From Lachnospiraceae bacterium UBA3826 (GTDB lineage: Bacteria > Bacillota > Clostridia > Lachnospirales > Lachnospiraceae): DNA of 19,178 bases. Position 1 is the stretch's first letter; each line of letters starts with the position of its first letter. The stretch covers positions 1 through 19,178 of the forward strand of contig DGII01000115.1 of NCBI GenBank assembly GCA_002393095.1, given 5' to 3'. The notes under the pieces were generated by a model, which made no database searches, was not told the DNA's origin, and saw only the letters and a list, made by a program, of their open reading frames with translations. The translations under genes were made by a program, and so were the position numbers. Shown in pieces: positions 1 through 7,186 of this stretch.

Positions 1-903
1 ACCTTCACGGAAGAGGAAAAGGCGCTTATCGCCAAGACGCACAATATCAATGCAGATAGTGCCGAATACGGCACTGACGGCGGAGGCGATACGGATGATA
101 ATATCTATCTGCTAAGCGTGGATGAGGCCAATGCTCTGGATGACCGTGTGCGAAAATGCGGCAGTTGGTACGAGCTTAATTACCAGTGGTGGTGGCTCAG
201 GTCACCGGGTGCGAACACAGACTATGTAGCATATGTCGGTAAAGGCAAGGATGGAGTGATTGATCCCCTCGGAGATATTGCGGGTAATGATTACGGTGCC
301 GTCCGTCCGGCTCTGAATCTGCGCATCGCGGATCATACTGTCCCGACGACGATGAATAAAACTTCGGCGGAGGTGGAGGCTGAGCTTCAGGCAATATCCG
401 ATGCGAAGATCAATGATGTGGTGACCTTCGGCAGATATACATGGTATGTCACGGACAAAACGGATGGCGTCTGCACACTGCTCTGTCAGGGTCCGGTTGC
501 GTATATGCCGTATAATGACACCAAAGCGGATATCACATGGGAAAACTGCTCTCTTCGCAGATGGCTCAATGAGGATTTCTATAACAGCAAATTCTCTGAC
601 GGTGAGAAAGCAGCGATAGTGACCACGCATAACACCTTCGTAAAAGAGGATAGACTTTATGAATCAAACTGCGGAAATGACACAGATGACAAGGTATATC
701 TGTGTTCATATACCGAAGCATTGGCTGTCAGCGACGAAATAAGGGATTGTGGTATCGACTGGTGGGTGAGAAACCCCGGAAAGTATCAGTATTATACGAT
801 ATATATCGGGTTAAGATCGCCGGATACGATTGGTAACTCTGTTGATAACTCCATGGCTGTCTGCCCTGCAATAAGAGTCAGATACTCAGGTCAGAATGGA
901 TGA
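1..903 (+). CDS. Tandem DUF6273 domain protein (5' truncated)
   Basis: The reading frame is open from the first base to a TGA at 901-903, giving 300 codons of a protein whose start lies outside the window. Two copies of a DUF6273-like module are visible. The first is partial: FTEEEKALI, then IYLLSVDEA, then WWWLRSPG, then VRPALNL at about residues 1-108. The second is complete at about residues 120-297: VVTFGRYTWYV, then LRRWLNEDFYNSKFS, then VYLCSYTEA, then WWVRNPG, then VCPAIRV. This order of motifs is typical of DUF6273, a family common in surface or secreted proteins of gut Clostridia and without a known activity. The second copy has drifted (RNPG for RSPG, CPAI for RPAL). No anchor or membrane segment is seen in the part present. 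Function is unknown; the domain call is fairly sure from motif pattern alone. Confidence 0.8.
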   Translation, partial: TFTEEEKALIAKTHNINADSAEYGTDGGGDTDDNIYLLSVDEANALDDRVRKCGSWYELNYQWWWLRSPGANTDYVAYVGKGKDGVIDPLGDIAGNDYGAVRPALNLRIADHTVPTTMNKTSAEVEAELQAISDAKINDVVTFGRYTWYVTDKTDGVCTLLCQGPVAYMPYNDTKADITWENCSLRRWLNEDFYNSKFSDGEKAAIVTTHNTFVKEDRLYESNCGNDTDDKVYLCSYTEALAVSDEIRDCGIDWWVRNPGKYQYYTIYIGLRSPDTIGNSVDNSMAVCPAIRVRYSGQNG

Positions 904-931
904 TGATAAGGATGCAGAGCGCCGGAATTTA

Positions 932-940
932 TGATATACT
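932..940 (+). promoter_or_regulatory. Extended -10 promoter, AI-2E family gene
   Basis: TGaTATACT at 932-940 is an extended -10 element, with no convincing -35 at 911-918. The -10 ends only 6 bases before the ATG at 947, and no Shine-Dalgarno sequence precedes that ATG. If this promoter is used, transcription would begin at or next to the start codon and give a leaderless mRNA. This is prediction from sequence only. Confidence 0.45.
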
Positions 941-946
941 GATAAA

Positions 947-2407
947 ATGAGCGAGAAAAATAAGAAAGTCAACAATAGTAAGAAAATATACGGAAGCAAG
1001 TACTTTAAGTGGGGACTTACGTCTTTTATTGTTATACTCTTAAGCTCCCTGACAGCATATCTTTTGTTCCATTTTAAGGATTTCAAGGGTGGTCTTGGTA
1101 AGATCATTCATGTATTGCTTCCCATAATAGACGGACTGGTGATCGCATATATACTGAATCCTCTTGTACGGTTCTTCGAGAGAGACTGTATGGAGAAGTG
1201 GTACGCAAGGCGCAAGATGGTCGTAAGGAATAAGGAACGCAAGCGCTTCAGGGGGATTGCCATTACGGTTACCTTCGTGATAGTTGCGCTGCTTGTATAC
1301 TCCTTCTTCGGGTCTGTCCTGCCACAGCTTATCTCGTCTGCAGAGACACTTATCAATAATTTCCCGACGTATTATGACAATGTTATCAACTATATCAATT
1401 CGATACCGGACAGATATGAGATCTTCGCCAATGAGGATGTGCTGTACTATTTTGATGCGTATTCCGCAGAGCTTGAGGATTTCCTGACAGGAAGCATATT
1501 GCCTAACGTCAAGGATATGATCAGATCCTTATCAAACGGGGTTATGAGCGCTGTGGGAGCACTGCTTGATCTGATAATCGGAATAATTATTGCCATTTAT
1601 CTGCTGGCTGGTAAGGAGAAGTATATAGGCCTTATTAAAAAGGTGATATACTCGATTTTCGACAGGGAGAAGGCCAATGATATAATGACCGATCTCAGAT
1701 TCATAGACAAGACCTTCGGCGGATTCCTTATCGGTAAGATAATTGATTCCATAATCATAGGTATCATATGCTTTATTGGCTTAAGTATCCTTAAGGTGCC
1801 CTTTGCGGTATTAGTCAGTGTGATAGTGGGAGTGACCAATATCATACCGTTCTTCGGCCCGTATCTCGGAGCCATACCAAGCGCCTTCATCATATTGTTG
1901 GTGGACCCGAAGAAGTGTATCGTATTCCTTATATTCATACTTATCCTGCAACAAGTGGACGGCAATATAATCGGTCCTGCCATTTTAGGCAATTCGATAG
2001 GTGTATCAAGCTTCTGGATAGTCGTATCGATCACTGTGTTCGGCGGCTTCTTCGGAATTGTGGGAATGCTTGTGGGTGTCCCCTGCTTTGCCTGCGCATA
2101 TGCATTCATAAGGAGGCGTGTCAATAACAGGCTTAAGAGGAAGGGAATGTCTATCGCTACCTTTGATTATGCCAAAACCTCCTATGTGGATGAAGAGAAT
2201 AAGCTTGTATTTATCGGGGAGAATCCATTATCAGCGTCGGATAATCTCAATAACAGATATGTGGAATTAAATCCCTCGGCAAGACTTAAGAATGAAGGAT
2301 TTAAGAAGGGGATCACGGTAAGGGCTAAGGAGATATGCATATCGGCCGCGGATGCGCTTAAGAAGCTGTGGATAAGGATAAAGGGACTTTTTAATAAGAA
2401 AGAGTGA
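947..2407 (+). CDS. AI-2E family transporter (PF01594 type)
   Basis: This is a 486-residue polytopic membrane protein of the AI-2E transporter family (YdiK/PerM/TqsA relatives). Members have been linked to export of small molecules or ions, and the substrate cannot be told from sequence. Hydrophobic segments occur near residues 23-43 and 53-72 (including LLPIIDGLVIAYILNPL), near 105-125, around 200-220 and in a cluster over about 255-385. The late part carries GVTNIIPFFGPYLGAIPS and SFWIVVSITVFGGFFGIVGM, the most conserved signature of the family. The C-terminal 100 residues are soluble, charged and lysine-rich, longer than in many relatives. The ATG at 947 has no upstream ribosome binding site, and a -10 element lies immediately before it. 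The TGA at 2405-2407 directly abuts the stop codon of the convergent gene. The family call is confident; the substrate is unknown. Confidence 0.88.
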   Translation: MSEKNKKVNNSKKIYGSKYFKWGLTSFIVILLSSLTAYLLFHFKDFKGGLGKIIHVLLPIIDGLVIAYILNPLVRFFERDCMEKWYARRKMVVRNKERKRFRGIAITVTFVIVALLVYSFFGSVLPQLISSAETLINNFPTYYDNVINYINSIPDRYEIFANEDVLYYFDAYSAELEDFLTGSILPNVKDMIRSLSNGVMSAVGALLDLIIGIIIAIYLLAGKEKYIGLIKKVIYSIFDREKANDIMTDLRFIDKTFGGFLIGKIIDSIIIGIICFIGLSILKVPFAVLVSVIVGVTNIIPFFGPYLGAIPSAFIILLVDPKKCIVFLIFILILQQVDGNIIGPAILGNSIGVSSFWIVVSITVFGGFFGIVGMLVGVPCFACAYAFIRRRVNNRLKRKGMSIATFDYAKTSYVDEENKLVFIGENPLSASDNLNNRYVELNPSARLKNEGFKKGITVRAKEICISAADALKKLWIRIKGLFNKKE

Positions 2408-2632
2408 TCATATCGAGCCGTCAAAGATATCGTTGGTGTTATCGGCTATGACCTGCTCATATGCACGCAGGGCCGCTTCTTCAACGGCATCATCATACCC
2501 GACAAGAGCGGCGAAGGGGGCAAATTGCGCAGCTCTGTCCGAATCGGACATTGGCGGATGCTTATGCGATACATGGTGGGGAAGGTCTATTATGTCGTTG
2601 TATCTTTTTAACTTGGATGAAGTGTCATTCAT
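2408..2632 (-). CDS. Small partner protein of the Y-family polymerase
   Basis: This 74-residue protein starts at an ATG overlapping the polymerase TGA by four bases (ATGA), a sign of translational coupling. A GGAGG sits 9 bases upstream, inside the last polymerase codons. Its core, HHVSHKHPPMS followed by RAAQFAPFAALVGYDDAV, matches a conserved small protein that I recall lying directly downstream of UmuC-like polymerases in Firmicutes, in the place held by YolD-type proteins in bacilli. Biochemical function is not known to me; a role with the polymerase in lesion bypass is inferred from this fixed pairing. It is cotranscribed from the SOS promoter at 4237-4265. Its TGA is flush against the stop codon of the gene on the other strand, leaving no intergenic base and no room for a separate terminator. 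Confidence 0.8.
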   Translation of the reverse strand: MNDTSSKLKRYNDIIDLPHHVSHKHPPMSDSDRAAQFAPFAALVGYDDAVEEAALRAYEQVIADNTNDIFDGSI

Positions 2633-4161
2633 GCTTTGTGGCCTCCGATCTGGTTGTTGCGTTCTATCATAGTGGCACCTTCCTGAAGGTCGGTGCCTTT
2701 AATAACGGCATTTTTGCCAAAGCGCTTCTTAAGCTCAAGGGTAGCCTTCTGAAGTGCTTTTTCTTTTCTGATCTTATCCTCGTCATATTCGTAAGGCGAA
2801 GAAGAAGCTTCGGGATCATCAAAAAGACTAAGCTGTTCATATGTCTCTGCGGATGCTGCCTCCTGTTCGGATATGGTATGCTCGGCGCTTATGGTGATCC
2901 GCCTTACGGTCAGGAGAGGGTCGGTGATCCTGTCATACAGAGAGACTGCGGCCTGTGTGATCAGTCTCGTGGATGCGGTAGGCATGGGGAGAGAAGCAGT
3001 ACCGTGTCCGGACTTCGGGGTCATCCTGCCGTACCAGTCCTTTGTGAGCTCGCCTCTGAATTCCTTCTTGATCTGAGGATCGTTCAGTGCATCCTTGTCA
3101 TAACCTACGGTCAGTACAAGCTTATCGGTTACAAGCCCTTTATCTACCAGATCAAGCGAAAGAACATCCGCCATCTCCCTGACAATAATGCGGGCCTCGT
3201 CATTGGAGTATGGACGCATAAGCACCTGACCGGAGCTTAATGAGGAAGCCTTGGGCTTATAAGCCTTGATATGTGGGATGGTACAGGATTCGTAGCCCCA
3301 TGCGTGGTCAATAAGCAGTTGTGCATTAACACCGAAGAGTCTGTAGAGAAGCTCTTCATCCTCGTGTGAACAAAGCGCCACATCACCCATGGTATACATT
3401 CCGTGAGCATGAAGCTTCCGTGCCGTTCCGCTGCCCACGCGCCAGAAATCAGTAATAGGAGTGTGAGTCCACATCCTGTGCCTGTAGTTATATTCGTCAA
3501 GAACGGCTATGCGCACACCGTACTCATCGGCAGGTATGTGCTTGGCATATACATCCATTGCGATCTTGGCCAGATACAGATTGCTGCCTATGCCCGCAGT
3601 GGCGGTCACTCCGATTGTCTCATATATCTCCAATATGATCTTGCGGATAAGCGCATCCGGACTCATCCGGTATATGCTCATATATCTTGTGATATCGATG
3701 AAGACCTCATCACAGGAATATACATGGATATCCTCATGAGAAAAATACTTAAGATATATCCGGTAAATATCCGTACTGCATTGCATATATCTGCTCATTC
3801 TGGGGACAGCGGTTATGAAATCAAGCTTAAGAGAGGGATCTTCGTTAAGGCTGTTGGCATCATGGGAGCTGCCTGTGAATGTATGTTCGGGCGCGAGCTC
3901 AAGCCGCCTTGCATTGATGTGCTCGACGGTCTGCATCACTTCAAAAAGACGGGCTCTGCCGGGAATCCCGTAGGCCTTAAGTGACGGAGTGACGGCCAGA
4001 CATATAGTCTTCTCGGTACGTGATGAATCAGCCACGACAAGATTGGTGCTAAGAGGGTCCAGACCACGGTCTATGCATTCTACGGATGCATAGAAGGACT
4101 TAAGGTCTATAGCGGCGTATATGTATTCGAAATTGCTATAATCGATTGCTCCGGTACTCAT
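2629..4161 (-). CDS. Y-family (UmuC/DinB-like) translesion DNA polymerase
   Basis: This 510-residue protein of the ImpB/MucB/SamB family copies past damaged DNA. The palm motif AAIDLKSFYASVEC supplies the first metal-binding Asp (D19), and YSCDEVFIDIT supplies the catalytic D151 and E152. TAGIGSNLYLAKIAMDV marks the thumb region, and the little-finger region follows around residues 290-410. An insert of about 35 residues near 88-122 (polar, rich in Ser, Asn and Asp) lies between fingers and palm; I recall it from Lachnospiraceae homologues. The C-terminus ends in a charged tail. Upstream are a LexA box and a near-consensus promoter, so expression is expected to be SOS-induced. The ATG at 4161 has no strong Shine-Dalgarno, and an in-frame stop lies 18 bases upstream, which fixes the start. 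It is coupled to the 74-residue gene behind it. Confidence 0.93.
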   Translation of the reverse strand: MSTGAIDYSNFEYIYAAIDLKSFYASVECIDRGLDPLSTNLVVADSSRTEKTICLAVTPSLKAYGIPGRARLFEVMQTVEHINARRLELAPEHTFTGSSHDANSLNEDPSLKLDFITAVPRMSRYMQCSTDIYRIYLKYFSHEDIHVYSCDEVFIDITRYMSIYRMSPDALIRKIILEIYETIGVTATAGIGSNLYLAKIAMDVYAKHIPADEYGVRIAVLDEYNYRHRMWTHTPITDFWRVGSGTARKLHAHGMYTMGDVALCSHEDEELLYRLFGVNAQLLIDHAWGYESCTIPHIKAYKPKASSLSSGQVLMRPYSNDEARIIVREMADVLSLDLVDKGLVTDKLVLTVGYDKDALNDPQIKKEFRGELTKDWYGRMTPKSGHGTASLPMPTASTRLITQAAVSLYDRITDPLLTVRRITISAEHTISEQEAASAETYEQLSLFDDPEASSSPYEYDEDKIRKEKALQKATLELKKRFGKNAVIKGTDLQEGATMIERNNQIGGHKA

Positions 4162-4236
4162 AGGCGATAATAATGTTCATAATAATGAATAATTAAGAAT
4201 ATAACGGAATAAAAGCTTTATAATAATCCTAAGTCT

Positions 4237-4265
4237 ATTATACCAAACACAGGTTCGCTTTTCAA
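4237..4265 (-). promoter_or_regulatory. SOS promoter with LexA/DinR box
   Basis: On the minus strand TTGAAA (4265-4260) and a perfect TATAAT (4242-4237) are separated by exactly 17 bp. Within that spacer lies CGAACCTGTGTTTG (4257-4244), which matches the Gram-positive LexA box CGAAC-N4-GTTYG at every fixed position. One base separates the box from the -10. Bound LexA would exclude RNA polymerase, so this should be a damage-inducible promoter driving the polymerase and its small partner. Transcription would start near 4230, leaving a leader of about 70 nt. Confidence 0.9.
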
Positions 4266-4330
4266 TATGCTGTATATGGATGATATGGCAGAACAGAGAC
4301 AAGATAGGATATTCCTTTATCAAATAATGC

Positions 4331-4359
4331 TTGACGACTGATTAAGCTTATGCTAGTAT
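4331..4359 (+). promoter_or_regulatory. Promoter of the rplU-prp-rpmA operon
   Basis: TTGACG at 4331-4336 and TAGTAT at 4354-4359 have 17-bp spacing, and TG at 4351-4352 makes an extended -10. The predicted start, about 4366, falls at the beginning of the L21 leader. About 65 bp separate it from the divergent SOS promoter. Confidence 0.7.
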
Positions 4360-4365
4360 AACTGA

Positions 4366-4440
4366 GTGTGCCGCTTAACGAGGCTATAAGTATGCACTTT
4401 TTTATATGGTAAAGGGTGCATCGCCACAGTTAGCGAGATT
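4366..4440 (+). ncRNA. Ribosomal protein L21 leader
   Basis: The untranslated stretch before rplU carries features of the Firmicutes L21 leader: GTGCCGCTTAACGAGGC near its 5' end, then GGTAAAGGGTGCATCGCC and AGTTAGCGAG. Nested pairings can be drawn: CGCTTAAC (4372-4379) with GTTAGCG (4429-4435), GGC (4382-4384) with GCC (4423-4425), and ATGCAC (4392-4397) with GTGCAT (4416-4421) closing a U-rich loop. In this class a ribosomal protein, presumably L21, binds its own leader to repress the operon. Family recognition is from memory of the Rfam L21 leader, without a covariance search. Confidence 0.8.
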
Positions 4441-4461
4441 GATAAGAAGGAGGTTGACCTC

Positions 4462-4767
4462 ATGTACGCAATAATTGCAACAGGCGGTAAGCAGTACAAG
4501 GTAGAGGAAGGCGATGTCATCCGTGTCGAGAAGCTCGATGCAGAGGCAGGCAATACAGTTACCTTTGACAAGGTTGTCGCTGTTAAGGATGCCGATCTTA
4601 AGGTTGGCGCAGATGTTGCCGGTGCCAAGGTTACGGCTACTGTAATGGATCAGGGCAAGGGCAGGAAAGTCATCGTATACAAGTATAAGAGAAAGTCAGG
4701 CTATCATAAGAAGAACGGCCACAGACAGCTCTATACCGAAGTTAAGATCGACAAGATCACAGTATAA
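4462..4767 (+). CDS. rplU: 50S ribosomal protein L21
   Basis: This 101-residue protein has the typical L21 length. It opens with MYAIIATGGKQYKVEEGD and ends in the basic signature YKRKSGYHKKNGHRQLYTEVKI. L21 binds 23S rRNA in the large subunit. AAGGAGGT at 4447-4454, seven bases before the ATG, is a near-perfect ribosome binding site. The gene is first in rplU-prp-rpmA and is preceded by its own regulatory leader. Only two bases separate it from prp, so the downstream gene is probably translated by coupling. Confidence 0.98.
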   Translation: MYAIIATGGKQYKVEEGDVIRVEKLDAEAGNTVTFDKVVAVKDADLKVGADVAGAKVTATVMDQGKGRKVIVYKYKRKSGYHKKNGHRQLYTEVKIDKITV

Positions 4768-4769
4768 TC

Positions 4770-5096
4770 ATGACTGAGATTACGATAGTTAGGCATGATG
4801 GAGAGTATAGAGGCTTCGAATGTCACGGACATTCGGGATATGCGGATGCAGGCGAGGATATCGTGTGTGCCGCGATTTCGGTACTTACCATCAATACGAT
4901 CAACAGCATAGACCATTTTCTTGATGATGAGATATCTGTTACCACAGATGAGAAAAAGGGTGATATGCAGTGTTACTTCTTAGGCGGGATATCTGAGGAA
5001 GCGAAGCTTCTGATGGACAGTCTCGTACTTGGACTTAGCAGTATCGAGAGCAGATACGGTTCGCGGTACATTAAGGTAGAAACAGAGGAGGTGTAG
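4770..5096 (+). CDS. prp: Ribosomal-processing cysteine protease Prp
   Basis: This 108-residue protein of the YsxB/DUF464 family lies between rplU and rpmA, as usual in Firmicutes. It holds the catalytic pair in FECHGHSGYADAGEDIVCAA: the His of GHSGYA (residue 22) and the Cys of DIVCAA (residue 34). Prp removes the N-terminal extension of L27, an essential step in Firmicutes that have the extension. The substrate is encoded by the next gene and carries the expected cleavage motif. The Shine-Dalgarno signal is weak and lies within the end of rplU, which suggests coupling. The ribosome binding site of rpmA lies inside the last codons of prp. Confidence 0.95.
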   Translation: MTEITIVRHDGEYRGFECHGHSGYADAGEDIVCAAISVLTINTINSIDHFLDDEISVTTDEKKGDMQCYFLGGISEEAKLLMDSLVLGLSSIESRYGSRYIKVETEEV

Positions 5097-5100
5097 GACA

Positions 5101-5385
5101 ATGCTTAATATGAACCTTCAATTCTTCGCTCATAAGAAGGGTGTCGGCTCTACTAAGAACGGTAGAGATTCCGAAGCCAAGAGACTTGGAGCCAAGAGAG
5201 CAGACGGTCAGTTCGTTAAGGCCGGCAATATATTATACAGACAGCGCGGAACTAAGATACATCCCGGCATGAATGTCGGTCGCGGCGGTGATGATACATT
5301 ATATGCACTTGTTGATGGTGTTCTTAGATTCGAGAGACTCGGAAGAGATAAGAAGCAGGCTTCTGTATATCCGGTTGAGGAATAG
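5101..5385 (+). CDS. rpmA: 50S ribosomal protein L27 with Prp-cleaved extension
   Basis: This 94-residue L27 has a central core of KKGVGSTKNGRDSEAKRLG followed by GTKIHPGMNVGRGGDDTLYA. L27 reaches the peptidyl-transferase centre with its N-terminus. Here the mature end is hidden behind MLNMNLQFF, and Prp should cut after the second Phe to expose AHKKG. AGGAGGTG at 5086-5093 with a 7-base spacer is a strong ribosome binding site. A rho-independent terminator follows 12 bp after the stop, so the ribosomal protein transcript probably ends before obg. Confidence 0.97.
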   Translation: MLNMNLQFFAHKKGVGSTKNGRDSEAKRLGAKRADGQFVKAGNILYRQRGTKIHPGMNVGRGGDDTLYALVDGVLRFERLGRDKKQASVYPVEE

Positions 5386-5397
5386 TAAGTAAGACTT

Positions 5398-5432
5398 GAA
5401 GGCTCTGGACATTGGTTCAGAGCCTTCTTTTT
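5398..5432 (+). terminator. Rho-independent terminator after rpmA
   Basis: GAAGGCTCTG (5398-5407) and CAGAGCCTTC (5418-5427) form a perfect 10-bp stem with a 10-base loop, followed by five T. It lies between the rpmA stop and the obg start, separating or attenuating the two units. Confidence 0.92.
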
Positions 5433-5485
5433 ATAGACCTGTATCGACCTTCATATCAACGATACGGTTACGGAATGAGGATGAA

Positions 5486-6787
5486 ATGTTTGCAGACAGA
5501 GCGACTATCTATGTAAGAAGCGGTAAGGGCGGAGACGGACACGTATCCTTCAGACGCGAGAAATATGTGCCTAACGGCGGACCGGACGGCGGAGACGGCG
5601 GCAACGGCGGAAGTGTGATACTGCGTGTGGATAACGGAGTGAATACTTTGGCGGATTATCGTCATGTACGCAAGTACAAGGCAGGAGACGGAGAAGAGGG
5701 CAAGAAGAAGAACTGCCGCGGTAAAAACGGTGAGGACATAGTCCTTAAGCTGCCTATGGGAACGGTAGTCAAGGAGGCCGAGAGCGATAAGGTCATTGTG
5801 GATATGTCGGGAGACACCCTGGAATATGTACTTCTGACCGGAGGCAAGGGAGGCAACGGCAACCAGCATTATGCCACAAGCACCATGCAGGCTCCCAAGT
5901 ACGCACAGCCGGGGCAGCCGGCCAAGGAACTTACGCTTAAGCTTGAACTTAAGGTCATTGCGGATGTAGGACTTGTGGGATTCCCCAATGTGGGTAAGAG
6001 TACATTTTTATCCAAGATATCCAATGCAAGACCTGAGATAGCCAATTATCATTTCACGACGATAAGCCCGCATTTGGGAGTAGTGGACCTTAAGGATGCT
6101 CAGGGCTTTGTCGTGGCGGATATACCGGGGCTTATAGAGGGAGCCGCAGACGGAGTCGGACTCGGACATGAGTTCTTAAGGCATATAGAGCGTACCAAGG
6201 TATTGATACATATAGTCGATGCCGCAGGAACGGAGGGAAGAGATCCGATAGAGGATATTAAGGCCATCAATAAGGAGCTTGCCTTATATAATTCCGAACT
6301 GCCGAAGAGACCTCAGATAATAGCTGCCAATAAGCTTGATATGATATATGAAGGTCAGGGACAGACCAAAGAAGAGGTCATTGCAAGACTTAAGGCAGAA
6401 TTCGAGCCTGCGGGCTATGAAGTATATCCCATGAGCGCGCTTACGGGAGAGGGCGTTAAGGATATACTGTATAAGGTAAGACAGATGCTTGACGGGATTG
6501 ATGATAAGCCCGTGGTATTTGAGCCTGAGTATATACCCGATACTGAGTTTAATCTTATTGGAGAGCCGTATACCGTTGAATATGATGAAGAAGAGGATGA
6601 GTATGTGGTTGAAGGCCCCCGCATAGAGAAGATGCTTGGCTATACCAATTTAGAGAGTGAGAAGGGTTTCGTATTCTTCCAGAAGTTCTTAAAGGACAAT
6701 GAGATACTTGATAAGCTTGAAGAATTAGGCTGCAGCGAGGGTGATACCGTAAGGATGTACGGACTAAAGTTTGATTATTACAAATAA
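5486..6787 (+). CDS. obg: GTPase Obg/CgtA
   Basis: This 433-residue Obg-family GTPase acts in 50S subunit assembly and the stringent response. The N-terminal glycine-rich Obg fold (about residues 1-158) starts MFADRATIYVRSGKGGDG and contains PNGGPDGGDGGNGGSV. The G domain has G1 GFPNVGKS (165-172), G3 DIPG (212-215) and G4 NKLD (282-285). The C-terminal OCT domain spans about residues 345-433, after an acidic linker. The ATG at 5486 is chosen because the conserved N-terminus begins there and GAGG lies at 5477-5480. A longer in-frame start at 5396 would place the rpmA terminator inside the coding sequence. No clear promoter of its own was found between 5433 and 5485, so read-through may contribute. 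Confidence 0.97.
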   Translation: MFADRATIYVRSGKGGDGHVSFRREKYVPNGGPDGGDGGNGGSVILRVDNGVNTLADYRHVRKYKAGDGEEGKKKNCRGKNGEDIVLKLPMGTVVKEAESDKVIVDMSGDTLEYVLLTGGKGGNGNQHYATSTMQAPKYAQPGQPAKELTLKLELKVIADVGLVGFPNVGKSTFLSKISNARPEIANYHFTTISPHLGVVDLKDAQGFVVADIPGLIEGAADGVGLGHEFLRHIERTKVLIHIVDAAGTEGRDPIEDIKAINKELALYNSELPKRPQIIAANKLDMIYEGQGQTKEEVIARLKAEFEPAGYEVYPMSALTGEGVKDILYKVRQMLDGIDDKPVVFEPEYIPDTEFNLIGEPYTVEYDEEEDEYVVEGPRIEKMLGYTNLESEKGFVFFQKFLKDNEILDKLEELGCSEGDTVRMYGLKFDYYK

Positions 6788-6805
6788 GCTGTTATCGTAT
6801 ATAAT
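6778..6805 (+). promoter_or_regulatory. Possible promoter before yhbY
   Basis: A perfect TATAAT (6800-6805) lies just after the obg stop, with a weak TTACAA (6778-6783) 16 bp upstream. It could drive yhbY-nadD-rsfS-yqeK separately from obg. The AT-rich context makes chance matches likely. Confidence 0.35.
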
Positions 6806-6847
6806 ATATGATGACGGATGATTGCACTATACGGAGGAATACCACTG

Positions 6848-7138
6848 ATGACAAGTAAGCAGAGGGCATATCTTAAAGGACTTGCCATGAATACAGAACC
6901 TATTTTTCAGGTGGGTAAGAGCAGTATAACACCGGAATATGTTGAAGCTGTAAGTGAGGCATTCAATACCAAGGAGCTTATTAAGCTTACAGTGCTTAAG
7001 AACTGCATGGATGATCCCAAAGAGATCGCAGAGACGCTTGCCGGAAGGACGGGGGCTGAGGTAGTGCAGGTGATAGGTAAGAAGATCGTACTTTATAAGG
7101 CTAATAAGGATAAGCCCAAGATACTGTTGCCCAGGTGA
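6848..7138 (+). CDS. yhbY: CRM-domain RNA-binding protein YhbY/YqeI
   Basis: This 96-residue protein consists of a single CRS1/YhbY (CRM) domain. MTSKQRAYLKGLAMNTEPIFQVGK is the family's opening, and TPEYVEAVSEAF, ELIKLTVLKN and the late GAEVVQVIGKKIVLYK follow in order. Family members associate with pre-50S ribosomal particles. The ATG at 6848 is preferred over the ATG at 6818 because the conserved domain begins there and GGAGG lies at 6833-6837. It sits between obg and nadD, a conserved Firmicutes order. Confidence 0.92.
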   Translation: MTSKQRAYLKGLAMNTEPIFQVGKSSITPEYVEAVSEAFNTKELIKLTVLKNCMDDPKEIAETLAGRTGAEVVQVIGKKIVLYKANKDKPKILLPR

Positions 7139-7186
7139 GCATTGCAGACTTTAGGGATGTTTTATAGCGGAGGGTTAATATAAGAT

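Noticed and set aside
1597..2124. Minus-strand frame of 175 codons opposite the AI-2E family gene
   Set aside because: Its composition is that of a reversed membrane protein gene, and it has no recognisable motif or ribosome binding site.
2461..3240. Plus-strand frame of 259 codons opposite the polymerase
   Set aside because: It lies antisense to a gene with full catalytic motifs and shows no domain or ribosome binding site of its own.
5396..5485. Longer N-terminus for Obg from a TTG at 5396
   Set aside because: It would include the rpmA terminator hairpin, and the conserved Obg start MFADRA lies at 5486.
6818..6847. Upstream ATG for yhbY
   Set aside because: The GGAGG at 6833-6837 lies downstream of it, and the conserved domain begins at 6848.
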